Below are positions 14,808-25,886 of a stretch of DNA of 45,774 bases, in pieces. Under the pieces are notes generated by a model. The model saw nothing but the letters and a program-made list of their open reading frames with translations. It did no database searches and had not been told where the DNA came from. Origin of the DNA: Bifidobacterium catulorum (GTDB lineage Bacteria > Actinomycetota > Actinomycetes > Actinomycetales > Bifidobacteriaceae); assembly GCF_003129925.1 (NCBI RefSeq), contig NZ_QFFN01000019.1, positions 1-45,774 on the forward strand. Direction: 5' to 3'. Position 1 is the first letter of the stretch; every line of letters starts with the position of its first letter. A program made the position numbers and the translations under genes.

Positions 14808-16187
14808 TCAGTATGTTTCGGGGTCGTCGTAACGGTCGTATGTCGTCGGACTGGAGTCAGTGACGTGAATGCTGGAGAACGCGGCGTCGCCGACCAGGAA
14901 CAGCGAGTCGTCCGATCCCGATTCGTTGTAGGAGCTGGCGGAGGCGAACATCAGGTTCATGTTCGGCGTGGCGTTGCAGCCCGATGGCAGGATGATCGTC
15001 ACCGTGCTCGACATCGCGTCGATGGGGAAGTCTCCCGTCGGGCATTCGCCCTCGTCGGGGTGCACGGTCCGCCAATCCGACAGGTCCACGGTCACGTTCG
15101 ACGACACCGCCTGCAGTCCGTTGCCGCGCAGCTGGTAGAAATCGTCGGAGCGGTAGTTGACGTTGGTGCGGATCGCCGATTCGCCGTATTCGCCGCTGAG
15201 TTTGTTCGCGACTGTCGTATACGCGGGCATGGCGGCGTACGCGCAGATCGAGCAGATCAATGCGATGATGGTGATGGGAATCAGTCCGCCTGATTTGCGT
15301 CCGGCGAAGCCGACGACGATGGTGACGATGCCGAGCACGAACGTGGCACCGAGGACCCACAGGCAGATCAGCATCACCGGGGATGGCATGTCGGGAAATC
15401 CGGCGAAGTACAGGAAGTACAGCAGGGCGGCCAGCGAAAGCAGCAGCAGGCCGGACGTGATGCCGACCACTACCGGGCCGGCCGGCTTGCGGCGGTACAC
15501 GACCGGGGGGACGCGTCTCGGCGGAGGCGCCTGGCGGAACTGCATGTTCGGCGGCTGCGGTGCGGCGTACGGCTGTTGGGGGCCGTTCGTCGGCGCGGCG
15601 TTCCCATAGGCGGGTGCCGGGCCGTTTCCGGCGGGGCGTCGTCCGGGGCCGGCTCCCGTGGCGCCCCGTCTGCTGGCGTCGCGGTTGTACAGCACCGCGG
15701 CGACGATGATGAGGACCACGAACACGGGTATGGAGATGAACGGCACGGCGAACAGGCTGCCCGGGCATCCGATGATCATCATCACGATGGCGATCCAGAA
15801 CGACGACGGGAAGCGTCCACCGACCAGGGCGTCCTCGGCCAGTATCACGCCGTCTCGCTCATCCGGCAGCAGCAGCCAGGCGAGGCCGTAGAGCAGGGCG
15901 CCGAACCCGGCCGCGCAGAAGAACGCGAACCAGATGATGCGGATGATGATGGGGTCCCAGCCGAGACGGTTGGCGATGGCGCCGGACACGCCGCCGAGCC
16001 AGCGTTCGGAACTGCGGTTGAATCCCAGCGTGCGGATCCAGTTGAAGAAGCCGTTGCCGAACGGGCGGCCGGATTTGCGGCCGGCCGGATTTGCGTTCGG
16101 TGCGGCGCCCGGGTTCGCGCCCGGCTGCTGGGGCTGGAACGGCGGTGCTTTCGGCCCGCCGAACGGATTCTGGTCATAGGAGGTCAT
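14808..16187 (-). CDS. PspC-domain membrane protein (envelope stress)
   Basis: This 459-residue protein begins with a Pro/Gln/Asn-rich tail. A PspC domain follows (about residues 45-115), marked by RWLGGVSGAIANRLGWDPIIIRIIWFAFF and GLAWLLLPDE. A second group of membrane helices follows, then a Pro-rich linker and four more helices. The C-terminal extracytoplasmic domain (SSNVTVDLSDWR and SSTVTIILPSGC) has the repeating beta pattern of LiaF/DUF4097-type sensor domains. Such proteins partner LiaRS-like two-component systems that respond to cell-envelope damage. It is divergent from the histidine kinase at 16378. ATG 16187 is used; GTG 16196 is an alternative. Direct interaction with the kinase is inferred. 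Confidence 0.82.
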   Translation of the reverse strand: MTSYDQNPFGGPKAPPFQPQQPGANPGAAPNANPAGRKSGRPFGNGFFNWIRTLGFNRSSERWLGGVSGAIANRLGWDPIIIRIIWFAFFCAAGFGALLYGLAWLLLPDERDGVILAEDALVGGRFPSSFWIAIVMMIIGCPGSLFAVPFISIPVFVVLIIVAAVLYNRDASRRGATGAGPGRRPAGNGPAPAYGNAAPTNGPQQPYAAPQPPNMQFRQAPPPRRVPPVVYRRKPAGPVVVGITSGLLLLSLAALLYFLYFAGFPDMPSPVMLICLWVLGATFVLGIVTIVVGFAGRKSGGLIPITIIALICSICAYAAMPAYTTVANKLSGEYGESAIRTNVNYRSDDFYQLRGNGLQAVSSNVTVDLSDWRTVHPDEGECPTGDFPIDAMSSTVTIILPSGCNATPNMNLMFASASSYNESGSDDSLFLVGDAAFSSIHVTDSSPTTYDRYDDPETY

Positions 16188-16377
16188 GCCACTCACATCC
16201 AATCTCTTCGGAAACGATCTTCGTTGATTCCATTCCACCGCGCAGCGGCATCGAACGCTATGGGGGAACACCCTGAACGTTCCCTGATTCATGGGTGGGA
16301 ACCCCGAACCCGCGTTCTCGGCGACGTGGGGATTGTTACAGTTGAAGGACCTCCCCAAGACGAGAAGGAGCGTCATC
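16188..16377. promoter_or_regulatory. Divergent promoter region, pspC-like gene and kinase
   Basis: This 190-base region must hold promoters for both directions. TTACAG near 16337, before the kinase gene, is a possible -10. GGGTGGGAACCCC-type short repeats near 16290 could be operator material. No confident assignment is possible. Confidence 0.3.
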
Positions 16378-17640
16378 ATGGCAGAACCCAATCGTATGGG
16401 CCCTTCACCGGGCCGGACGCACCCGGCGGGGAGCGATTCCTCGGGGACAGGTGCAGGGGCCGGGGACCCCGCTTTCGACTCGCCCCTGCGACGCACCACG
16501 CTGAGCTCCCTCGTGGATGCGGCGAGCCGGATCCGGGAGTCGCAGCGCAACGTGCGGCCGGCGACGGTCGGCGTGGTCACGGCGCTGGTGGGTGTCCTCG
16601 CGATCGGACTGACGACCTGGGGCGTGATGGTGGGGTTGCCGGACCGCGTCGTGGTCGGACTGTCCATGGTGTTCATCGGCGTGGCGGTCGGCTGGGCACA
16701 GATGAGCTTCGTCATGGACGACCAGCTGCATCCGGAGATGCATACCAGTCGCATCACCATCGTCGTCACGGCGGTCAGCATGATGACGACCATCGTCGGC
16801 GTGCTGGTCATGTTCAGCACGGTGCTGCGTCTGGTGTCGCTGATTCAGGGTGCGGTAGCCGGATTCGTGATGATCCTTGCCTTGGGCGTGATCATAGCGC
16901 CATGGTGGATCAGTCTGGTCTCCGATCTTGGGATGCAGCGTGCGCGCACGGCCAGTGAGGAGCTTCGGGCCGACATCGCCTCCCGGCTTCACGATTCCGT
17001 ATTGCAGACGTTGGCGTTGATCCAGATGCAGTCCGGGGACGCGACCAAGGTCGCGGCGTTGGCGAGGGCCCAGGAGCGTGACCTGCGCGAATGGCTGTAC
17101 GGCGATCCGGAGGCGGCCGCCTCCTCGATGGGGGCGCCCGGCCCCGCCGCCATGCCGGCGACCGGTTCCGTTCCGCCGTCCGAGCCCCCGATGAAGGCCG
17201 GCCCCGGACCGTCGGCGGCCGCCCCGCCGCCAGCCGTGCCGCCGCCCGGTGCACGGGAGCCGTTGTCCCGCGTGATCAAGCGTGTCTCGGCCGGTGTGGA
17301 GGATGCCCGGGAGAAGCCCATCGACGTGGTCGTGGTGGGGGAGTGCCCGTATACGCCGAATCTGGAGGCGCTGCTCTATGCGGCCGTCGAGGCCATGAAC
17401 AATGCGGCCAAGCACGGTGCCGCACCGATCTCCGTATATGCGGAGGTGGGGGCGGACCGTGTGCAGGTGTTCGTCCGCGACCATGGCGGGGGCTTCGACG
17501 TGGATCGGCTGCCTGCCGGTCATCTTGGGGTGAAGGAGTCGATCCTTGGACGCATGAAACGAGCCGGGGGCACCGCCGAGATCGTCTCCCGGCCCGGATG
17601 GGGCACCGAGGTGCGACTCACCCAGCCGCTGAGAAGCTGA
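16378..17640 (+). CDS. Membrane sensor histidine kinase (HisKA_3 type)
   Basis: This 420-residue kinase has a disordered N-terminus of about 55 residues. Four or five membrane helices follow between residues 60 and 185 with little extracellular loop, so it probably senses within the membrane or through a partner. The dimerisation helix contains SRLHDSVLQTLALIQ with the phospho-acceptor His205. A Pro/Ala-rich insert follows (residues 245-290). The ATPase domain then shows AAVEAMNNAAKHG (N box), FVRDHGGGFD (G1) and GWGTEVRL (G2). This arrangement is that of LiaS/NarX-like kinases. GAGAAGGAG precedes ATG 16378. Its cognate regulator follows 107 bases downstream. Confidence 0.9.
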   Translation: MAEPNRMGPSPGRTHPAGSDSSGTGAGAGDPAFDSPLRRTTLSSLVDAASRIRESQRNVRPATVGVVTALVGVLAIGLTTWGVMVGLPDRVVVGLSMVFIGVAVGWAQMSFVMDDQLHPEMHTSRITIVVTAVSMMTTIVGVLVMFSTVLRLVSLIQGAVAGFVMILALGVIIAPWWISLVSDLGMQRARTASEELRADIASRLHDSVLQTLALIQMQSGDATKVAALARAQERDLREWLYGDPEAAASSMGAPGPAAMPATGSVPPSEPPMKAGPGPSAAAPPPAVPPPGAREPLSRVIKRVSAGVEDAREKPIDVVVVGECPYTPNLEALLYAAVEAMNNAAKHGAAPISVYAEVGADRVQVFVRDHGGGFDVDRLPAGHLGVKESILGRMKRAGGTAEIVSRPGWGTEVRLTQPLRS

Positions 17641-17747
17641 AACGCGAGTAGTGAGGCTTCGCTCAGGCAGCTTCGGATCGCCGGGTCTAGGGAATCCGTG
17701 ACCGGCGGCAATGATGCCATACTGAAGACGAGGAACAAGGAGCGAAT

Positions 17748-18488
17748 ATGACCGGAGAAGCCGTGGGAGACAATGTTCGGAGAATCCGCATCGGCGTGGT
17801 GGACGACCACGACCTGTTTCGGGCGGGCGTGATCGCGGCGATCACCTCGGCCGCCGATGATCTTGAGATCGTCGGACAGGCCGGTGACGTGGAGTCGTCA
17901 GTGCGCATGATTGCCGAGACCAAGCCGGATGTGGTGCTGCTCGACGTGCACGTGCCGGGTGGCGAGGGCGGAGGCGGGTCGGAGATCATCCTGCGCAGCA
18001 TGCCGTACGCGCCGCATACGCTGTATCTGGCGCTGTCCGTCTCCGACGCGCCGGTGGATGTGGGCGCGGTCATCCGCGCCGGCGCCCGGGGCTACGTGAC
18101 CAAGACCATCACCGCCGACGACCTCATCGCCTCCATCCGCCAGGTCGCCGAAGGCTACGCGGTGTTCAGTCCGAAACTGGCCGGATTCGTGCTCAACGCG
18201 CTCGGCCCCGCACAGTCGCCGCCCGCGTCCGGGGCACGGACGCCGCAGCCCACGGTCCCCGACCTCGACGGCGATCTCGACGACGACATCGACATCGACG
18301 TACTCAGCCCCCGCGAGCAGGAGGTCATGCGGCTCATCGCCCGCGGCTACTCCTACAAGGAGGTGGCCGCAGAACTGTTCATCTCCATCAAGACCGTCGA
18401 GACCCACGTCTCCAAGGTGCTGCGCAAGCTCCAGCTCTCCAATCGCGGCGAACTCGCCCGCTGGGCCGCCCATCGCCGCATCGTGTGA
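17748..18488 (+). CDS. LuxR/NarL-family response regulator
   Basis: This 246-residue protein is the partner of the upstream kinase. The receiver domain shows the acidic pair in VVDDHDLF, the phospho-acceptor Asp66 in VVLLDVHVPGG, and the switch-region Lys in GYVTKTITADDL. An acidic linker (LDGDLDDDIDIDV) joins it to a LuxR helix-turn-helix: LSPREQEVMRLIARGYSYKEVAAELFISIKTVETHVSKVLRKL. It should bind promoters of envelope-stress genes, plausibly the adjacent divergent pspC-like gene. AAGGAG precedes the start codon by six bases. Confidence 0.93.
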   Translation: MTGEAVGDNVRRIRIGVVDDHDLFRAGVIAAITSAADDLEIVGQAGDVESSVRMIAETKPDVVLLDVHVPGGEGGGGSEIILRSMPYAPHTLYLALSVSDAPVDVGAVIRAGARGYVTKTITADDLIASIRQVAEGYAVFSPKLAGFVLNALGPAQSPPASGARTPQPTVPDLDGDLDDDIDIDVLSPREQEVMRLIARGYSYKEVAAELFISIKTVETHVSKVLRKLQLSNRGELARWAAHRRIV

Positions 18489-18600
18489 TCATGCGGTCGT
18501 ATCGCGCCGGTCATGGCCGGTGACTTTTCGGATTCCCACCTGTCCTGCGGGTATGTGACAGGGTTTCGAGCCGCCCGGTGTTTCTGTTGTCGCCGGCTTG

Positions 18601-20607
<2,007 letters not shown>

Positions 20608-20633
20608 GTTTTCGTCGCTCGCCGTGTGGTTGC

Positions 20634-20662
20634 ACTCCCCCGCATTCGCGGGGGAGTTTTTT
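20634..20662 (+). terminator. leuA rho-independent terminator
   Basis: ACTCCCCCGC-ATTC-GCGGGGGAGT is followed by a T-run (TTTTTT). The stem is ten pairs and very G+C-rich, 26 bases after the leuA stop. This is the clearest intrinsic terminator in the window. Confidence 0.9.
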
Positions 20663-20713
20663 GTCGGCGCGTGGGATTTGGCGCCTTTACGGGGAGGGAT
20701 GTTTGGGGTGGTT

Positions 20714-20762
20714 CTCCCCTCAGTCTCACTTCGTTCGACAGCTCCCCTCGGGGAGGGGAGCC
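20714..20762 (+). repeat. Hairpin repeat element (single module)
   Basis: CTCCCCTCAGTC, a short inner stem, GACAGCTCCCCTC, then GGGGAGGGGAGCC. The last arm pairs with the second CTCCCCTC. This is a single copy of the module that forms the array at 12371-12968. Confidence 0.8.
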
Positions 20763-20825
20763 GATTGGAGTGGATGTTCGGCTTCTGATTCCCGGGGAGC
20801 CGATTGGATGGGATGTTCTCCAACT

Positions 20826-20877
20826 GGCTCCCCTCGTGGTCGAGGGGAGCTGTCAGGCGTAGCCTGACTGAGGGGAG
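20826..20877 (-). repeat. Hairpin repeat element, opposite orientation
   Basis: GGCTCCCCTC-GTGGTC-GAGGGGAGC followed by TGTCAGGC..GCCTGACTGAGGGGAG is the same module in reverse. With the copy at 20714 it forms a head-to-head pair in the 316-base gap between leuA and the penicillin-binding protein gene. Confidence 0.8.
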
Positions 20878-20923
20878 TCGGTCGGCTGGGGCGTTCGGCT
20901 TCTGCTCGGCTCCCCCGTCGCCA

Positions 20924-23251
20924 TCACTGGGTGCTGTTGTTGGTCTGCCCCTGCTGCTGCGACTGGCTGCCGCCCTGTTCCGTCGTGCCGCTCTGGCTGC
21001 CGCCGTTCGACGACGACCCGCCGTTTGACGATCCGCCCTGCTGCTCGGACCCGCCCGACGACGATCCGCCCTGCTGCTCCGTCGTTCCGCCGTTCTGGTT
21101 CTGCGTCGACGATTCGTCCTGCTCCTGCATCTGGTACGACTGCGAGGGCGACGGGCTGGCGCTCGAACCGTTCTGGTCCTGGCTCTGGTTTTCATCGCTG
21201 TTCTGGTTCTGGTCCTGCGAACTCGACCCACCGGAGTATGAGGAGCCGCCGCCGGTGCCCCACGTGCCGTCCGTGCCGCCGACCGTGCCGTCGTCCGTGG
21301 CTTCGGGGAACTGCTCGTCGGCCACGCCTTCAAGCGCCTGCGACATATACAGCGTGAACAGGTGCGCCGGGTATCCCATGCCGCTCTGGTATCCGTTGAA
21401 CGTCGGCATCTCCTGTGCGGAGCCGTCCTTGCCCGGGTTCCACATGGCGAAGATCGTGAGCGTGTTGGGCGTGAAGCCCACGAAGCTCACGGCCTTGGCA
21501 TCGTTCGCGGTGCCGGACTTGCCGGCCATGGTCTTGCCGATGGAGCTCGCCTCCGAACCGGTGCCGTACTGGATCACGCCCTCCATGGCCTTGACAACGA
21601 GTCCGACGTCGTTCGCGTCGAACACGCGTTCGGCGCCCGTCGGGCCCTTGTACAGCTCCTTGTCCGACGAATTGTTCACCTGCTGCACGATGTGCACGGT
21701 GGGTTTCTGCCCTTGGTTCGCGATCGTGGAGAAGCCCCGGGCCATGTCCATCACGCTCAGACCGGAGTTGCCGAGCGCCGTGTAGGCGTCGTTCGCGATG
21801 TTGCCTTTGATGCCGGCCGTGTGCGCCGTGTCGATGATGGTCTGCGAGCCGAGATGCTGCGCGAGGTCCATGTAGACGGTGTTCACCGAGTTGGCCGTGG
21901 CCTGGTACAGGTTGATGTAGCCGTAGCTCACCCCGCCGGAGTTGCTCATCGGCGTGGTGATGCCGGGGAACGTGCGCGGCGAGTTGCCGTTGAACACGGT
22001 GTTGAGGCTCACGCCCTTCTGCACCGTCGACAGCAGCACGAACGGCTTCATCGTGGAGCCGACCTCGTAGGTGGCCTGCGTGGCGTTGTTGAGCTGGTGG
22101 GTGAGGAAGTCCTCGCCGCCGTAGATGGAGATGATGGAGCCGTTCTTCGGGTTTACCGAGATGCTGCCCACCTGCACGCCGTCCGGTATGCCCTTCTCCT
22201 TGTCGCTGGGCGTGGCCGTCTTGTACATGAGGTCCTGCTTGGCCTTGTCGATCGTGGTGATGATCTTGTAGCCGCCGGTGTCGATGTCGGTTTCGGTGAA
22301 CGCCTTCGAGTTGACGAGCTCGTTGCGCACCATCATGAGCAGATAGCCCTTGGTGCCCTGGTAGATGTTGTCGGTCCTCTGCTTCACCGTGTTCGGCAGT
22401 TTGGCGTCGCTCTTCTCCTTGGCCGTGATGTAGCCGTCCTCGCTCATGATGTTGAGCACGCGCTTGAACCGCTGTTCGGCCATGGTCTTGTTCTTGGCCG
22501 GGTCCCAGTTGTTCGGCGAGGGGATGATGCCGGCCAGCGTGGCCGCCTCGGAGAGCGTGAGGTCCTTGGCCTCCTTGTTGAAGTACGCCTTCGCCGCCGC
22601 CTGGATGCCGTAGGCGTTGCGGCCGAGGTAGATGGTGTTCATGTAGTTGCACAGGACCTTGTCCTTGTCCTGCGACTGGGCGATCTTCAGCGCGAGGAAC
22701 GCCTCCTTGATCTTGCCCTTGTATGTGGTGGTTTCGCCGAGGTAGTAGCGTTCCGCATACTGCTGTGTGATGGTCGATCCGCCCTGGCGCGTGCCCTTGG
22801 TCACGTTGTTCACGAGCGCGCGTCCGATGCCGCGCAGGTCGATGCCTCTGTCGGACCAGAACGTGCGGTTCTCCGACGCCACGATCGCGTTGCCCACGTA
22901 GTCCGGCAGCGCGGAGCAGTCGATGATCTCGCGGTTCTGCTCGGCGAAGCTTCCGATCTCCGTTTTGCCGTCGTTGTAGTAGACGGTCGTCTTCTCGGCC
23001 ATGGCGATCTTCTCGGGGTCGGGCACCTCCGTCGTCGCATACAGGAACGCGAACGTGCCGCCGCCCGCCACGATGCACAGCAGGAGGAACAGCAGTATGC
23101 CCTTGAGGATCCTGTGCTTCTTTTTCTTCTTCGGGGGTCGATGCGATCCGCCGGCGTTCGGCGTGTGCGAGGTCGGCCTGTTCACCGCGCCCCCCGCCGT
23201 TCTGGGGGAGGAGGCGGCTGATCTGATTGATCGACGAGTCTGGGAAGCCAT
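20924..23251 (-). CDS. Class A penicillin-binding protein
   Basis: This bifunctional peptidoglycan synthase (775 residues) is anchored by one N-terminal membrane helix (ILKGILLFLLLCIVAGGGTFAFLY) after a basic cytoplasmic tail with KKKKK. The glycosyltransferase (GT51) domain shows VASENRTFWSDRGIDLRGI with the catalytic Glu, then GGSTITQQYAERYYL. The transpeptidase has all three signatures: STMKP with active Ser399, SVN, and KSGT. Beyond about residue 640 the tail of some 130 residues is almost only Ser, Gly, Gln, Asn and Asp and should be disordered and exported. It is transcribed towards leuA and divergent from the LtaS-like gene. Confidence 0.95.
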   Translation of the reverse strand: MASQTRRSIRSAASSPRTAGGAVNRPTSHTPNAGGSHRPPKKKKKHRILKGILLFLLLCIVAGGGTFAFLYATTEVPDPEKIAMAEKTTVYYNDGKTEIGSFAEQNREIIDCSALPDYVGNAIVASENRTFWSDRGIDLRGIGRALVNNVTKGTRQGGSTITQQYAERYYLGETTTYKGKIKEAFLALKIAQSQDKDKVLCNYMNTIYLGRNAYGIQAAAKAYFNKEAKDLTLSEAATLAGIIPSPNNWDPAKNKTMAEQRFKRVLNIMSEDGYITAKEKSDAKLPNTVKQRTDNIYQGTKGYLLMMVRNELVNSKAFTETDIDTGGYKIITTIDKAKQDLMYKTATPSDKEKGIPDGVQVGSISVNPKNGSIISIYGGEDFLTHQLNNATQATYEVGSTMKPFVLLSTVQKGVSLNTVFNGNSPRTFPGITTPMSNSGGVSYGYINLYQATANSVNTVYMDLAQHLGSQTIIDTAHTAGIKGNIANDAYTALGNSGLSVMDMARGFSTIANQGQKPTVHIVQQVNNSSDKELYKGPTGAERVFDANDVGLVVKAMEGVIQYGTGSEASSIGKTMAGKSGTANDAKAVSFVGFTPNTLTIFAMWNPGKDGSAQEMPTFNGYQSGMGYPAHLFTLYMSQALEGVADEQFPEATDDGTVGGTDGTWGTGGGSSYSGGSSSQDQNQNSDENQSQDQNGSSASPSPSQSYQMQEQDESSTQNQNGGTTEQQGGSSSGGSEQQGGSSNGGSSSNGGSQSGTTEQGGSQSQQQGQTNNSTQ

Positions 23252-23558
23252 AACTTTCAGGCTACCCCGCGAATCGTCGGGAATGCTTCCGACGATGGCA
23301 AACGTTCATACTATTCGTACGATTTATCGTCGTCATCCTTGAAATATCGTCGATATTTCACCGTCCGTATACCGTTCGCCGTACGTGAAGGCCCCAAGAA
23401 GGTGTATATTCTCCGATTTTTTCAGGTTCGTTGGTTACACTGGCCGGTTGTCGGAATACATTGACGATGACCGGATTCCCCGATATCGGCCGTCGGCGTC
23501 CGTCGGATCCGCCGACGATGCCGCGGCGGGGGCGATATCACGACGAAGGAGACTGCAC
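23252..23558. promoter_or_regulatory. Divergent region, penicillin-binding protein and LtaS-like gene
   Basis: This 307-base gap must contain both promoters. It carries a perfect palindrome GAAATATCG-T-CGATATTTC at 23341-23359, in one of the few A+T-rich stretches of the window and near the middle of the gap, suitable for an operator serving either gene. TACACT near 23436 is a possible -10 for the rightward gene. No small gene is evident. Confidence 0.45.
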
Positions 23559-25850
23559 GTGACCGTGGACCAGAACGTGGCCGATGACGACAAGCCGTCG
23601 GACGCCGACATGCATGATGCGGGCGTCATCTCCGACACCGGGACGAGCGGCGACGGCATCGATGATCCCGGTGACTCCGGTCGTGTCCGTCTGATCGAGC
23701 ACAGGCCGCTGCCCTGGTGGTTCTACGTCGTCGCGTTCCTCGTGGTCGACGCCGTGGCCGTGGGCCTGCTGCAGTGGAGCGTATGGACCGTGGAACCGTT
23801 GCGCGGCTTCGGCGGCTTCATCTCCAAGATGTGGGCAAGCGGCCAATTCCAGTTCGCGTTGAACATGCTGCTGCTCGGCATGGTCTACCTCGTGCTGCTG
23901 ATGATCGTCAACCGGTTCTGGACGGCCACGCCCCTGTTCCTCTCCATCGTGGGATTCTGCGCGGTGGCGGAACGGTTCAAGGTGGGCGCGCGCTACGAGA
24001 CCATCAAACCCTCAGACCTGGGCTTCCTCAAAAGCGACGCCGGCAACATGGCCGGCTTCATTCCCAGCGGGTCCGGGCGCATATTCATGAACGCGGCCAT
24101 ATTCTTCCTCGCCATGGTCGTGATCTGCTATTCGCTGCGGCATCGTGACGGACGGCGACGGTTCGTCGACTTCGACGACCGGCGACTCTCCATCACCACG
24201 CGCGTGGTGCTCGTCATTATGCCGTCGCTGTTCGTCGGCCTGTTCGCCGCCGGCCTCGGCACCACCGGTTCATGGTCGAACTCGTTCGCGCAGGCGCTCG
24301 GCGACTCGCCGAAGCTCTGGGATTCCGTCGAGGACGCCCAGGCGAACGGCACGCTCATGGGCTTCGCGCGATTCGTCAACCCCAAGGTCATGGATGAGCC
24401 GGCGAACTACTCGCAGGCCACGATGAAGGCGATCGCCAAGAAATACGCGGCCGAGGCGGAGACCATCAACAAGGACCGCGCCGTGAACATGCAGGACAGC
24501 ACGGTCATCATGGTGCTCTCCGAATCGTTCTCCGACCCGACCCGCGTGCCCGGCCTGAGCCTCAACAAGGATCCGATGCCGAACGTCCGCGCCATCAAAA
24601 CGACCACGACATCCGGCAGGATGCTGTCCGCCGGCTACGGCGGCGGCACCGCGAACATGGAGTTCATGGCGATGACCGGCCTGTCCATGGCAAACTTCGA
24701 CGCCTCGCTCAGCTCGCCCTACCAGCAGCTCGTCCCCAAGCTCACATGGACGCCCACCTTCAACCAGCTGTGGAACGGCGGCAAGGACTCCCAGGCGTTC
24801 CATCCATACGAGTCCTCCATGTATTCGCGCCGCGAGAACTACAAAAAATTCGGGTTCGCCCACTTCTGGACGCTGAACGAGCCCGACGTTATCGCCCACC
24901 AGGACCGCATCGACAGCTCGCCGTACGTGCGTGACTCCGACGCCTACCAGAGCCTGCTCGAAAAGATCGACACCGATAAAAGCCAGTTCCTCTCGGTGCT
25001 GACCATGCAGAACCACATGAACTACGACAACTGGTACAACGACAACGAGTTCAAGGCGTCGAGCACCGATCCCGACTCGCCGCTCGGCCTCGACGAGACC
25101 ACGCAGATCCAGACCTACGCCAAAGGCATGGAATACACCGACCAGGCCACCAGGAGCTTCCTCGACCAGCTCGACAACATCAGCAAGCCCATCACCGTGA
25201 TCTTCTACGGCGACCATCTGCCCGGCATCTACGCCTCCGCGTCCTCGGACGCGAACAACTCCGTGGCTCTGCATGAGACCGACTACTTCATCTGGTCGAA
25301 CAAGGCGTCGCAGTCACATGGCACCAAACTGCCCGACTCCACCTCGGCCATCACCTCGCCCAACTATTTCATGGCGCAGACCGCCGAACACATGAACGCG
25401 AAGGTGAGCCCCTATCTGGCGTTCCTCACCGAACTGCACGACAAGGTGCCCGCATTGGAGCCGCCCGTGGTGAACCAGATCCAAAGCTGGTCGCGCATCC
25501 CCGACGGCCAGGCGCTGTATCTCGACAGGAAAGGCAACCGCGTGGACATCACCAAGGCGGACAAGGCCACGCAGGAGCTGCTGGAGGATTATCGCCTCAT
25601 CCAATACGACATCACCGACGGCGAAGGCTATCTCAAGGACACGGCGTTCATGTCGCTGCCGCGCGAGAACCGTTCGGTGAGCCAGCTTGAGGCGGAAAGC
25701 GAAATGCCCGAAGGCACCAAGAACGCGGCCGGCGTTCCCGACCCGACCATCGCGCCCACCGAGTTCAGCGACCACGACAGCGACGACACGGATTCGTCCA
25801 AGTCCGCCGCTGCCACGCCGACGCCGGCCCCGTCCCGCAAGGAGGAGTAG
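23559..25850 (+). CDS. LtaS-like glycerophosphate transferase (sulfatase fold)
   Basis: This 763-residue membrane enzyme has an acidic cytoplasmic N-terminus and five membrane helices (residues 50-250). An extracytoplasmic sulfatase-fold domain of the lipoteichoic acid synthase family follows. Visible catalytic features are LSESFSDP (metal-binding Glu), the nucleophile Thr364 in GGGTANMEF, and the metal ligands Asp552-His553 in FYGDHLPG. It should transfer glycerophosphate from phosphatidylglycerol to a surface polymer. The C-terminal 70 residues are acidic and Ser/Thr/Pro-rich. GTG 23559 was chosen because GAAGGAG lies seven bases upstream; the frame is open from 23385 but without a ribosome site. 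It converges with glf, 36 bases apart. Confidence 0.9.
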   Translation: MTVDQNVADDDKPSDADMHDAGVISDTGTSGDGIDDPGDSGRVRLIEHRPLPWWFYVVAFLVVDAVAVGLLQWSVWTVEPLRGFGGFISKMWASGQFQFALNMLLLGMVYLVLLMIVNRFWTATPLFLSIVGFCAVAERFKVGARYETIKPSDLGFLKSDAGNMAGFIPSGSGRIFMNAAIFFLAMVVICYSLRHRDGRRRFVDFDDRRLSITTRVVLVIMPSLFVGLFAAGLGTTGSWSNSFAQALGDSPKLWDSVEDAQANGTLMGFARFVNPKVMDEPANYSQATMKAIAKKYAAEAETINKDRAVNMQDSTVIMVLSESFSDPTRVPGLSLNKDPMPNVRAIKTTTTSGRMLSAGYGGGTANMEFMAMTGLSMANFDASLSSPYQQLVPKLTWTPTFNQLWNGGKDSQAFHPYESSMYSRRENYKKFGFAHFWTLNEPDVIAHQDRIDSSPYVRDSDAYQSLLEKIDTDKSQFLSVLTMQNHMNYDNWYNDNEFKASSTDPDSPLGLDETTQIQTYAKGMEYTDQATRSFLDQLDNISKPITVIFYGDHLPGIYASASSDANNSVALHETDYFIWSNKASQSHGTKLPDSTSAITSPNYFMAQTAEHMNAKVSPYLAFLTELHDKVPALEPPVVNQIQSWSRIPDGQALYLDRKGNRVDITKADKATQELLEDYRLIQYDITDGEGYLKDTAFMSLPRENRSVSQLEAESEMPEGTKNAAGVPDPTIAPTEFSDHDSDDTDSSKSAAATPTPAPSRKEE

Positions 25851-25886
25851 GGCCGGTCGGTACGGCGGCCGTTGCGCGGGGAGTGG

